17,735 bases of DNA, taken from Rhodocyclaceae bacterium UBA1310. Lineage in GTDB: Bacteria > Pseudomonadota > Gammaproteobacteria > Burkholderiales > Rhodocyclaceae. The stretch covers positions 1 to 17,735 of the forward strand of contig DBTS01000070.1 in assembly GCA_002307175.1 (NCBI GenBank), given 5' to 3'. The notes below the pieces were generated by a model. It did no database searches and was not told the origin of the DNA. It was given only the letters and a program-made list of their open reading frames with translations. Position numbers and translations under genes: made by a program. Of the stretch, positions 6,541-13,790 are shown in pieces. The first letter of the stretch is position 1; every line of letters starts with the position of its first letter.

Positions 6541-6580
6541 AAAGTCGGATGAGCCTTGTTTTTTTGGTTCATCCGGCTTT
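6541..6580. terminator. Bidirectional terminator next to the first outer-membrane gene
   Basis: AAAGTCGGATGA (6541-6552) pairs with TCATCCGGCTTT (6569-6580), twelve pairs including one G-T, around a loop with seven T residues. It lies 20 bases beyond the stop of the minus-strand gene ending at 6600, and on that strand the stem is followed by TATTT. The architecture resembles the hairpin at 6235-6289. Confidence 0.75.
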
Positions 6581-6599
6581 GCACGGTGTTCGTTGCGCC

Positions 6600-7364
6600 C
6601 TACCAGCGCACCGTCACCCCACCGCCAAACTGATACAGTGCCTCTGCCCGGTTCAGGCCATGCCGGTAGCCGATATCCAGATCAAGCTTGTCCGTGGGGC
6701 TGTAGATCAGGCCAACATTGGCGAAGGCCGGGTACTTCTTCGAGGCCGGATCGGAGTTGGTGTAAGTACCCAGTTCGGAGACAACGCGCAGTTTTTCCGT
6801 CACCCCGAACTGCACGGCGGTTGACGCACTCCAGATATCCTTGCGCTGCCCATCTGGATTGTCGGCATACTGATAGCCCAGATTGCCAAGCACCGTCAAC
6901 TGATCATCGCCCCAAGCCCCCACGCTGGTGAGCGAGGGCTGGTAGCGATCACTCCCGATTCCTTTGGCGTGATCTCCCGTGGGAATGTTCAGTTGCGGTT
7001 TGAGAGCGAAGGAATATTTCCCCTGCTCCCAGGCCCGCCACTTCAGGAATATCGCCGTATCGCCCCAGCCACGCTGGGTTTCGCGTGGATCATCGCCACT
7101 TTGCAGGCGTAACCAGACCATGTTGACGGCGAGATCGAGAGAATCGGAGAGCCCGCGCGTGAGCGTGGCATTTACGGCAATATCCGCATTATGCGTATCG
7201 CGTTGTCGTATACGATCCGAATTCAATTCCAGCTGCCAGTTGCCGGCGCCCTGCACGCCGGTATCCTCGCTACTCAGGGGGTGTGCAGCAAAAGCGCTCA
7301 AGGGGAAAGCGCAAGGCAGCAGACAGACAAAAAAGTGCGAAGACATCAATCGTGCGTACTTCAT
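6600..7364 (-). CDS. Outer-membrane beta-barrel protein, Phenol_MetA_deg/transporter-like (paralog 1)
   Basis: A 254-residue exported protein. The signal peptide ends at AFA-AHPL (after residue 26). The mature N-terminus AHPLSSEDTGVQGAGNWQLE is the hallmark of a family usually annotated as MetA-pathway phenol-degradation or 'transporter' outer-membrane proteins. Repeated amphipathic strands and a terminal Trp (GVTVRW) fit insertion by the BAM machinery. I choose the ATG at 7364 because the signal peptide starts there; the frame extends to 7517 without signal-like sequence. The Shine-Dalgarno is weak. A palindrome at 7396-7415 lies just upstream, and a terminator at 6541-6580 just downstream. 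The gene at 8884-9633 is a clear paralog (same AHPL-SEDT start, DLDIGY-HGLNR near the end). Substrate unknown; the family name should not be taken as evidence of phenol degradation. Confidence 0.82.
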   Translation of the reverse strand: MKYARLMSSHFFVCLLPCAFPLSAFAAHPLSSEDTGVQGAGNWQLELNSDRIRQRDTHNADIAVNATLTRGLSDSLDLAVNMVWLRLQSGDDPRETQRGWGDTAIFLKWRAWEQGKYSFALKPQLNIPTGDHAKGIGSDRYQPSLTSVGAWGDDQLTVLGNLGYQYADNPDGQRKDIWSASTAVQFGVTEKLRVVSELGTYTNSDPASKKYPAFANVGLIYSPTDKLDLDIGYRHGLNRAEALYQFGGGVTVRW

Positions 7365-7395
7365 GTGATAACTTTCTTTGAGTTGGGCTTTCAGG

Positions 7396-7415
7396 TTACA
7401 AGAACCATTTTGTAA
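7396..7415. promoter_or_regulatory. Candidate operator palindrome with flanking direct repeat
   Basis: TTACAA (7396-7401) and TTGTAA (7410-7415) form a perfect inverted repeat around eight bases. It lies 32-51 bases upstream of the outer-membrane gene start at 7364. CAGGTTAC occurs at 7392-7399 and again at 7423-7430, 31 bases apart, about three helical turns. This could be a repressor or activator site in the divergent region shared with the plus-strand gene. No regulator is identified. Confidence 0.35.
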
Positions 7416-7631
7416 TGGCTCGCAGGTTACCATGCCAAGAAAAACCCGCAAGGCCGTGTCTGAACACCTGCACCAAAGAGCAGCGCAAAAGCCATGCCGG
7501 CCGCAGCCTGCGCGCATGCCGGGATGAATGCCGGTTGACGCAGCTCAGCCTGCTGCTGTTTGCTGCATGACAGACACTTCACACAGGCATACCTTGCTGC
7601 AAATTTTCTATCGAGACGGAGCCACACGCTT

Positions 7632-8789
7632 ATGCAGACCCCGCAAAACGGCACGGCAGCACACCGCGCCCCTGCCATGACAGCACTTTCCGGCAACGAA
7701 ATCTATTGTATGCATCTCAAGGGCTACGTCCCGTTGGGCATCTGTATCGGCAACAGCATACAATCCATGGGCTTTCTCGGGAGCCTCGGCAGCTCGTTCA
7801 ACAATGCCCTGGGTGGAGAAATCGATCAGGTGACGCGCACCATTCATGATGGGCGCGTTGCAGCTTTTGCCCGACTGGTGGAAGAAGCCAAAAGGGAGGG
7901 CGCTTCCGGCGTGGTGGGCGTCAGCTCAGACCTGCGCAACCTTGCTTCCAATACCGAATTCCTGTTCGTAGGCACAGCAGTTACCGGCCCTAACGGGAAT
8001 CCTGATGGCCAACCGTTTACCAGTGCTGGCGATGCGCAGGAACTCTACTGCCACATGGACGCCGGCTACATGCCGCTGCACTTCGTGTTTGGCAACATTG
8101 CCTACTCCATCGGCCTGGGCGGGAATCTGCTGGCATCGCTACGCACGCTGATGCGTGGCGAGGTACGTGAGTATTCCGACATGTTCAATGCCACCCGCCA
8201 TCTGGCGCTCTCGCGCCTGTGTGACCACGCCCGCCAGTGTGGCGCGAATGCCGTGGTGGGCATTCGCACACACATGGGCACCATCACCGGTGCCCACGAA
8301 ATGTACATGACAGGCACCGCTGCCTTCCATCGTGGGCTGGCGCCGCACCCCCACGGCGAGCCGGTGACCAGCGATCTTACCGGAGAGGAATTGTGGTCAC
8401 TCGCGAGCATGGGCTACATGCCCATCAAGCAACTCATCGCCACCTCGGTGTACTCGCTGGGCGCAGTGGGGCAACTTACGGCCATGTTCAAAGGGCTCAA
8501 ACGCGGCGAAATCCCGGAACTCACCAGCCTCGTCTATGAAGCCCGCGAAAACGTGTTCGACCGCATGCAACGCGATGCCTCGGCTATCGGCGCAGAAAAG
8601 GTGGTGGGAATCAAGACCCACATCGTCGAGCTTGGCCAGAATCTCATCGAAATCCTTGCCGTAGGCACGGCTGTGAAACGTGTGCCTGGGATCGGCGTGG
8701 CAACCCCGAACCTGCCGGCGCAAGCCATTATCCGCGACAAGAACACCTGGATGAGCAGCATCTGGGATATCGGCGTGCTCAACAGCTGA
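7632..8789 (+). CDS. Protein of three tandem YbjQ-like (UPF0145) domains
   Basis: A 385-residue protein of three diverged copies of a YbjQ-like domain of about 100 residues, at about 19-119, 131-232 and 247-350. Each copy has the same order: G-Y-(V/M)-P, a Y/QS(M/I/L)G segment, a GE(I/V) turn, an (A/S)-R helix, then GA..VVG(I/V) (SGVVGV, NAVVGI, EKVVGI) and a closing strand VGTAV, TGTAA, VGTAV. YbjQ proteins are usually single-domain and assemble as oligomers; this looks like a covalent trimer of domains. No signal peptide or membrane segment is visible. The start at 7632 has a GGAG ten bases upstream; a TTG at 7560 in frame is less likely. The C-terminal tail (351-385) is unrelated. It lies between two paralogous outer-membrane genes on the opposite strand. 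The biochemical role of the family is not established. Confidence 0.85.
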   Translation: MQTPQNGTAAHRAPAMTALSGNEIYCMHLKGYVPLGICIGNSIQSMGFLGSLGSSFNNALGGEIDQVTRTIHDGRVAAFARLVEEAKREGASGVVGVSSDLRNLASNTEFLFVGTAVTGPNGNPDGQPFTSAGDAQELYCHMDAGYMPLHFVFGNIAYSIGLGGNLLASLRTLMRGEVREYSDMFNATRHLALSRLCDHARQCGANAVVGIRTHMGTITGAHEMYMTGTAAFHRGLAPHPHGEPVTSDLTGEELWSLASMGYMPIKQLIATSVYSLGAVGQLTAMFKGLKRGEIPELTSLVYEARENVFDRMQRDASAIGAEKVVGIKTHIVELGQNLIEILAVGTAVKRVPGIGVATPNLPAQAIIRDKNTWMSSIWDIGVLNS

Positions 8790-8832
8790 GAAGCTGTTCA
8801 CGACAGTATTGGTGACTGTGCCAGATGTGATC

Positions 8833-8874
8833 CTGCCGCCGCACTGCTTCAGCGAAGCATGTGTGAGGCGGCAG
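8833..8874. terminator. Hairpin between convergent genes
   Basis: CTGCCGCC (8833-8840) pairs with GGCGGCAG (8867-8874), with an inner stem TGCTTC/GAAGCA (8845-8859). It lies between the plus-strand gene ending at 8789 and the minus-strand gene ending at 8884, as expected for a shared terminator. There is no clear T-tract on either strand. Confidence 0.45.
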
Positions 8875-8883
8875 TGTTGACAC

Positions 8884-9633
8884 CTACCAGCGGAAAGCAG
8901 CACCGGCGCCAAGCGAATACAGCGTGGATTCGCGGTTGAGCCCGTGGTGATAGCCGATATCCAGATCAAGATTGGCCAGGGGGCTGTAGATCACGCCCAC
9001 ACCACCTACACTCTGATACTTGGCCGAATCCGGATCGTAGTTGCTGTGCGAGGCGATCTCGCCCACCACACGCCACTTTTGGGCCAGACGCAGACGTGCG
9101 GCGCCTGAAGCGGTGACGATCTCGCGGCGCTGATCATCTTTGTTGCGATTGTCAAAGTAGCCGACGTTGCCAAGAAAATTGAGACGCTCGTCGCCCCAGG
9201 AGAAGACACTGTTGATCGCCGTCTGCACGCGATCCTTGCCAAGGCCTTTCTCCTGATTGCCGGTCGGGAAGATCGTTTCCTCCTTGAGGACGAAAGCGAA
9301 CTTGTCCTGCTGATACACGCGCAGTTTCATGAACACCGACGTGTCACCCAGCCCATAGTAATCCACACGTGGATCATCACCGCGCTGGCGTGCCATCCAC
9401 GGCGTGCTCAGCGCCACTTCGAAAGCATCGGTGATGCCCTGTGTCAGCGTGGCCTTGGCCTGTTCGGTGGAGTGGTGTGTCGTACGTTCCAGATCGCGAT
9501 CAAAACTTACTTCCACCTGGGAATGGCTTCCTCCCAGTTCATCAGTATCTTCAGAGATCAGTGGATGCGCTGCCAGCGCAACAACGGGAAACGCGCAAAC
9601 CAGTGCGCAAGGAAACAACCGCAAAAGAAACAT
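8884..9633 (-). CDS. Outer-membrane beta-barrel protein, Phenol_MetA_deg/transporter-like (paralog 2)
   Basis: A 249-residue exported protein, paralog of the gene at 6600-7364. The signal peptide MFLLRLFPCALVCAFPVVALA is cleaved before AHPLISEDTDELGG. Shared landmarks with the paralog are GDDPR near residue 86, GLGDTSVFMKLR versus GWGDTAIFLKWR, (I/F)PTG followed by KG, GNVGY versus GNLGY, and YSPLANLDLDIGYHHGLNR versus YSPTDKLDLDIGYRHGLNR. The terminal Trp fits a barrel C-terminus. The ATG at 9633 is chosen because the signal peptide begins there and GGAG lies six bases upstream; the longer frame to 9732 reads as non-coding. Conservation of the overall plan with sequence drift suggests an old duplication and different ligands. 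Function unknown. Confidence 0.82.
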   Translation of the reverse strand: MFLLRLFPCALVCAFPVVALAAHPLISEDTDELGGSHSQVEVSFDRDLERTTHHSTEQAKATLTQGITDAFEVALSTPWMARQRGDDPRVDYYGLGDTSVFMKLRVYQQDKFAFVLKEETIFPTGNQEKGLGKDRVQTAINSVFSWGDERLNFLGNVGYFDNRNKDDQRREIVTASGAARLRLAQKWRVVGEIASHSNYDPDSAKYQSVGGVGVIYSPLANLDLDIGYHHGLNRESTLYSLGAGAAFRW

Positions 9634-9803
9634 GAAACACTCCACAACGTCGGCCTCAGAAGCATGCGAGGCAATTGACTCAGCAGCACTCCATTGCTCC
9701 GAACAGACCTGTACGGATCGGCTTTGTGGCAATTATGCCTTAAGTTGTATTGTGTCCTTGCCTGGATAAAGCCTCGAAAATCCACGCTATTAGATCAATC
9801 ACA

Positions 9804-9821
9804 GGCAGCGCAGGCGCTGCC
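9804..9821. terminator. Short hairpin downstream of the first MFS gene
   Basis: GGCAGCG (9804-9810) and CGCTGCC (9815-9821) form a perfect seven-pair stem with a CAGG loop, 26 bases beyond the stop of the MFS gene ending at 9847. There is no T-tract after it on the minus strand, so it is a weak terminator candidate. Confidence 0.35.
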
Positions 9822-9846
9822 CGAAGCTCCCAGCCAGCGGCCGGAT

Positions 9847-11058
9847 TCAGGTTTTCTGCTCCGCCGGGCGACCGCACAGGGTGACAATCGCACCGAGCAC
9901 TACGGCAAGCGCAATGATCCAGGCCATGGTCCAAGGGGTGCCGTCACTGAACCACGCCAGCAACAATGACGAAACAATACCGCTACCATACTGCAGGGAG
10001 CCTATCAACGCCGAGGCCGAGCCGGCGATTTCCGGCATGCCATCCATTGCGGCTGCCGTCGACGTGGCGGCAATGATGCCGTTCATCGAGAAGAAACCGA
10101 AGATGCTCACAATGATCAGCCAGATGCCACCGATTTCCATTTTGACGCCGATAGCCAGCACAAGCACGGCAGCCGCAGCAAACAGGAATGCGTAGCGCAG
10201 CAGCGTGTCGAGCGAGTGTTTCTGCACCATCCGGCGATTGACGGCGCTCATGCCCATGACACCGACGATGTTCAGCGCAAACAGCCAGCCGTAGTGCTGC
10301 GGAGCAATTCCGTAGTAGTTGATATACACAAAAGGCGATCCGGCAATGAAAGCATAGGCCGCGACATAGAAGAGCGTGACGCCCAATGTGTAGCGCATGA
10401 AGGTCCAGTTCCCCAGCAGCCGAAAGTAATTGCGAAAGGCCACGCTCAGCGAAGCGTGCTGCCTGCGCTCAGCGGGAAGTGTTTCAGGCAGCCACCACAG
10501 CGAAATGAACATCAGTGTGCCAATCACTGCAAGCAACCAGAAGATCGCACGCCAGCTCCCAACGCGGATGATCTGCCCGCCGAGCAGCGGCCCGACGATA
10601 GGGGCTATGGCCATGATCAGCACCAGTGTGGAAAGCATCTGCGCTGCACGCGTGCGCGGAAACAGATCACGTACCATGGCCCGCGCCAGCATTGGCGCCG
10701 TACACGCACCTACTGCCTGAAATGCCCGCCAGAACACAATCTGGTGGATATTGCAGGATAGCGCGCAGCCTGCAGAACCTATCACGAACAGCACCATGCC
10801 AATGAACAGTGGAATCTTTCGCCCGAAATGATCACTGATCGGCCCCCAGATCAACTGGGCAATGGCAAACCCAACAAGAAAGCCGGTGATGGTCAGTTCC
10901 ACATTACCGTGCAGATCCGTTGCCATGACCGGCATTGCTGGCAGGTAGATATCGGTGGAAAGCGAAGTGAACGCCATCAGGGCCCCAAGAATGGCGATAA
11001 AGATGAGGCCGGGGTCATTCGCCGGGGCGCCGGAAGCGTCGGTGGTTTTTAAAGTCAT
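9847..11058 (-). CDS. Bcr/CflA-type MFS multidrug exporter (paralog A)
   Basis: A 403-residue inner-membrane transporter of the major facilitator superfamily, drug:H+ antiporter (12-TM) group. TM1 contains the conserved acidic motif STDIYLPAMPVM (residues 34-45). The loop between TM2 and TM3 has MFS motif A as GPISDHFGRKIPLF (72-85). Motif C of TM5, typical of exporters, appears as IAPIVGPLLGG. A second cluster, NGIIAATSTAAAMDGMPEIAG, is shared with the Bcr/CflA subfamily. The ATG at 11058 is chosen because it aligns with the neighbour; the frame runs on to 11130. No good Shine-Dalgarno is seen. It lies 203 bases downstream of the close paralog at 11262-12482, same strand. Likely substrates are small toxic compounds, but none can be named. 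Confidence 0.9.
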   Translation of the reverse strand: MTLKTTDASGAPANDPGLIFIAILGALMAFTSLSTDIYLPAMPVMATDLHGNVELTITGFLVGFAIAQLIWGPISDHFGRKIPLFIGMVLFVIGSAGCALSCNIHQIVFWRAFQAVGACTAPMLARAMVRDLFPRTRAAQMLSTLVLIMAIAPIVGPLLGGQIIRVGSWRAIFWLLAVIGTLMFISLWWLPETLPAERRQHASLSVAFRNYFRLLGNWTFMRYTLGVTLFYVAAYAFIAGSPFVYINYYGIAPQHYGWLFALNIVGVMGMSAVNRRMVQKHSLDTLLRYAFLFAAAAVLVLAIGVKMEIGGIWLIIVSIFGFFSMNGIIAATSTAAAMDGMPEIAGSASALIGSLQYGSGIVSSLLLAWFSDGTPWTMAWIIALAVVLGAIVTLCGRPAEQKT

Positions 11059-11125
11059 GGGATGGCAGCGTATGCGGGGGAAGAAACCAGGGGAGTAGAT
11101 CGGGAAGGAAAACCCAACCGATCCC

Positions 11126-11140
11126 AGCATAGCGCTGACC
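11126..11140 (-). promoter_or_regulatory. Candidate promoter element shared by the two MFS genes, copy A
   Basis: On the minus strand this reads GGTCAGCGCTATGCT, with TATGCT as a possible -10 box, 68 bases upstream of the start at 11058. Upstream of the paralog the minus strand reads GGTCGTGCGCTATACTG at 12569-12553. The shared GGTC plus GCGCTAT(A/G)CTG suggests the promoter was duplicated with the gene. No good -35 box is seen. Confidence 0.4.
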
Positions 11141-11261
11141 GTGGACTTTATTTACCCGGCTTACGTCGCAAGCAGTTATGAGCCAGACTAATCAATCCGT
11201 ATCGCCCCGGCTGCCCAAGCACATTCCGCCGGGTTCTGGCCCAGGGGCGACCTGATGGTGA

Positions 11262-12482
11262 TCAGCGGTTTGGACGGGCATGGCGTGGCGCGCCAAACAG
11301 CACGATGGCGGCACCAATGAGGATAGCCACGGCGATGATCCAGGCTATTGCCCACGGCGTACCATCCGAAAACCAGGTGATGAGCAGCGACGAGAGAATG
11401 CCGCTACCATACTGAAGCGAGCCGATCAGTGCCGAGGCTGATCCGGCAATCTCTGGTACGCCATCCATTGCCGCCGCCGTGGAGGTGGCAGCAATGATGC
11501 CGTTCATGGAAAAGAAGCAGAAGATGCTGGCGATGATCAGGTACACCCCACCCAGCTGCAGCCTGACGCCGGCCACCAGCACGAGCACGGCCACGCTGGC
11601 CACAATGAAGGCCGCACGCAGCAGATCATCCAGCGAGTACTTCTGCACGAGACGGCGATTGATAAAGTTTAGCCCCATGACACCCGCCACATTCAGGCCG
11701 AACAGCCAGCCATAAGACTGCGGGGCAATGCCGAAATACTTGATGTAAACGAAGGGGGAGCCGGAAACGAAGGCATACACGGCCACGTAGAAGAGCGTAA
11801 CGCCCAGCGTGTAGCGCATGAAGACCCAGTTGCCGAGCAGCCGATAGTAGTTGCGGAAGGCATTCCCCAGTGATGTGCCCTGACGCCGTTCCATCGGCAG
11901 GGGTTCAGGCAGCAGCCATAGCGAGCCGAGCATCAGCACGCCAATGACCGCAAGCATCCAGAAGATGGCCTGCCAGGAGGCGAAGCGGATGATCTGCCCG
12001 CCCAGCAGCGGGCCGATGATAGGCGCTATCGAACCAATCAGGATCACGGTGGAGAGCATGCGCGCAGCGCGCGTGCGCGAGAACAGATCCCGCACCATGG
12101 CGCGGGCCAGCATCGGTGCCGTACACGCCCCCACCGCCTGAAAAGCCCGCCAGAACACGATCTGCGGAATCGTAGTGGAGAGCGCACAGCCAGCCGAGCC
12201 GATGGCGAAGAGAATCAGGCCGAGAAACAGCGGAATCTTTCTGCCGAAATGATCGCTGATTGGCCCCCAGATCAGTTGCGCCACGGCGAAGCCGGCCAGA
12301 AAACCGGTGAGCGTGAGTTCCACATTACCATGCAGATCCGCCGCCATCACGGGCATCGCCGGCAGGTAGATATCAGTGGAAAGCGAGGTAAAGGCCATCA
12401 TCGCGCCGAGGATGGCGATGAAGAGCACGCCGGGGTCGCGGTCGGCAGCGGGGACCGGGGCACCTTGCGAAATCTGGGTCAT
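11262..12482 (-). CDS. Bcr/CflA-type MFS multidrug exporter (paralog B)
   Basis: A 406-residue inner-membrane transporter nearly collinear with its neighbour. Long stretches are identical, for example FTSLSTDIYLPAMPVMA in TM1, LIWGPISDHFGRKIPLF (motif A) and FFSMNGIIAATSTAAAMDG near TM10. Differences concentrate in the loop around the middle of the protein and in the C-terminal half (MEIGGIW versus LQLGGVY; NYYGIAPQHYG versus KYFGIAPQSYG). Both copies keep the acidic TM1 residue and motif C, so both should be active. A minus-strand TATACT at 12559-12554 probably provides its promoter. No strong Shine-Dalgarno is seen. Tandem duplication with retained function points to different or broadened substrate range, which is inference. 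Confidence 0.9.
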   Translation of the reverse strand: MTQISQGAPVPAADRDPGVLFIAILGAMMAFTSLSTDIYLPAMPVMAADLHGNVELTLTGFLAGFAVAQLIWGPISDHFGRKIPLFLGLILFAIGSAGCALSTTIPQIVFWRAFQAVGACTAPMLARAMVRDLFSRTRAARMLSTVILIGSIAPIIGPLLGGQIIRFASWQAIFWMLAVIGVLMLGSLWLLPEPLPMERRQGTSLGNAFRNYYRLLGNWVFMRYTLGVTLFYVAVYAFVSGSPFVYIKYFGIAPQSYGWLFGLNVAGVMGLNFINRRLVQKYSLDDLLRAAFIVASVAVLVLVAGVRLQLGGVYLIIASIFCFFSMNGIIAATSTAAAMDGVPEIAGSASALIGSLQYGSGILSSLLITWFSDGTPWAIAWIIAVAILIGAAIVLFGAPRHARPNR

Positions 12483-12552
12483 TGTGGAACGTACAAGAGG
12501 GAAATCTGCAGGGAAGACACAACAGAGGTGAATCGGTGAAACATCTTTTGTG

Positions 12553-12569
12553 CAGTATAGCGCACGACC
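12553..12569 (-). promoter_or_regulatory. Candidate promoter of MFS paralog B
   Basis: Minus-strand TATACT (12559-12554) within GGTCGTGCGCTATACTG. It lies about 72 bases upstream of the ATG at 12482, and the same element, slightly changed, precedes paralog A. No convincing -35 hexamer at 16-18 bases. Confidence 0.45.
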
Positions 12570-12638
12570 AAGCGTCCCTTGCCTGTCGCTAAGCTTTCAG
12601 CTGCGTATTCTGTGCACGCAATCCGCCAAGACGCGCAT

Positions 12639-13247
12639 TCACGCCATCAGCGTCAGTCCCGGCCAGCGCGCCAGAAAATGCTTTTCGCTGACGCGCCGAA
12701 GGAATATCTCACGGCTCACCAGCCGGGGATTCCAGCGCAGACGCTGAGCGAACAGATCTTCCAGCCCGAGCGGAGCCGCCAGCGTCAATGAGTCATCGGC
12801 CTCCAGCCGCACCCCGACAGCGGTTGCCGTTTCCGGCCACATGGAGATACCGTGCAGTGTGGAGCATAGTGGCGAGAGCTGCGGAGCATTGGCCTGCCCT
12901 GCTCCATACCAGGTATGCACGTGCGCCTGATTGGTGACATCCCACATCTGCCCGGGCGTAGATGCAGCAAGCTGGGTCTGCAGGCGCGCATCAGCAGCAC
13001 GCGGCAGTGTCCGGGAAAAATGTACGAGATCGATGTCGGCAGGCCTTGCGCTGCAATCGCGTCCGTGCAGATGATCCCACACGGCATTACGGATCGCCCC
13101 TGCAGCAATGAACCAGTCTGTCAGGTCGAGCTGACGCGCTTCGCGCAGACAGGCCATGAGCCAGGGTACGCTGCGCACGATGGTAAAAAGCTGCTCTCGA
13201 TGTGCGGGGGAAACTATCGGCAACGCTTCGGAAGGAAGATTCTGCAT
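12639..13247 (-). CDS. DUF925 (NTP_transf_6)-type nucleotidyltransferase family protein
   Basis: A 202-residue cytoplasmic protein. It carries the family signature GAIRNAVWDHLHG (50-62) and the acidic motif DIDLVHF (71-77), which corresponds to the metal-binding D-x-D of the nucleotidyltransferase fold. Downstream landmarks are QAHVHTWYG and GLEDLFAQRLRWNP, also typical of this family. The nucleotide and acceptor substrates are not known for the family. It starts six bases after the stop of the DUF4186 gene, so the two are very probably co-transcribed and translationally coupled; no Shine-Dalgarno of its own is visible. Confidence 0.82.
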   Translation of the reverse strand: MQNLPSEALPIVSPAHREQLFTIVRSVPWLMACLREARQLDLTDWFIAAGAIRNAVWDHLHGRDCSARPADIDLVHFSRTLPRAADARLQTQLAASTPGQMWDVTNQAHVHTWYGAGQANAPQLSPLCSTLHGISMWPETATAVGVRLEADDSLTLAAPLGLEDLFAQRLRWNPRLVSREIFLRRVSEKHFLARWPGLTLMA

Positions 13248-13253
13248 GGCAAT

Positions 13254-13643
13254 TCAGAACAGTGAAGGCTGAGCGGGGTCGGCTGCCTTGGCGACAGGCT
13301 GTGTATCAATCCAGCGCATGATGGTGGCAATCACGTGGGCCTGTTCGGCTTCGCTCAAAACCCGCCCGGCCTCGATATGATGCCACTTGGCAAGACAGCC
13401 CCGGCAGCAGGTGGCGGTAGCGTGCTGGGCAATGAACACAGGATGCCCGCGCATCGGGGTCTGTTTGCCATCGTTGTGAATCTCGGCGGGCGCAAGGCGC
13501 TGTGCAATCAGATCACGCGCATGCGCCTCAACCACTTCCCGCCCGCGCTGGGCAACAATGGCCTGCTCCTGCGGACCAAGATGAAAACGGCTGCGAAAGC
13601 GCGACTGCGCGAGCGCGGCAAACAGTTCATCAAGATTGCGCAT
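13254..13643 (-). CDS. DUF4186 family protein with C-terminal clamp-motif-like peptide
   Basis: A 129-residue protein recognised as DUF4186 by LFAALAQSRFRSRFHL (7-22), NDGKQTPMRGHPVFIAQHAT (57-76) and ATCCRGCLAKWH (77-88). The CC-x-x-C cluster and nearby histidines could bind a metal. The molecular function of the family is not known to me. The C-terminus is QPSLF, which resembles the QxxLF-type peptides by which bacterial replication and repair proteins bind the DNA polymerase sliding clamp. The ATG at 13643 fits the family N-terminus; a TTG at 13670 is in frame but unlikely. A perfect TATAAT (13690-13685) lies about 42 bases upstream. First gene of a two-gene unit with the nucleotidyltransferase. 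Confidence 0.85.
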   Translation of the reverse strand: MRNLDELFAALAQSRFRSRFHLGPQEQAIVAQRGREVVEAHARDLIAQRLAPAEIHNDGKQTPMRGHPVFIAQHATATCCRGCLAKWHHIEAGRVLSEAEQAHVIATIMRWIDTQPVAKAADPAQPSLF

Positions 13644-13684
13644 GGGGGTTCGGGAATCGGGCAGGAGCAACTTGCATGGGCTGC

Positions 13685-13690
13685 ATTATA
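13685..13690 (-). promoter_or_regulatory. -10 box for the DUF4186-nucleotidyltransferase unit
   Basis: A perfect TATAAT on the minus strand, with transcription expected near 13678 and a leader of about 35 bases. No good -35 hexamer is present at 17 bases. A perfect hairpin (CCACGG-TCCT-CCGTGG, 13727-13742) lies further upstream. Confidence 0.5.
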
Positions 13691-13790
13691 ACGACCAACC
13701 CGCTCTCCACACGGCCTTGATCGTTACCACGGTCCTCCGTGGACACGATAAAAGTGCAATTCATCTACGCGGCATGACACGCGACGAAGG

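Noticed and set aside
8397..8969. Minus-strand frame of 190 codons opposite the triple-YbjQ gene
   Set aside because: Overlaps two better-supported genes and lacks any recognisable domain.
10216..10761. Plus-strand frame of 181 codons opposite the first MFS gene
   Set aside because: Shadow of the MFS coding strand; the equivalent region of the paralog does not keep the same frame as a protein.
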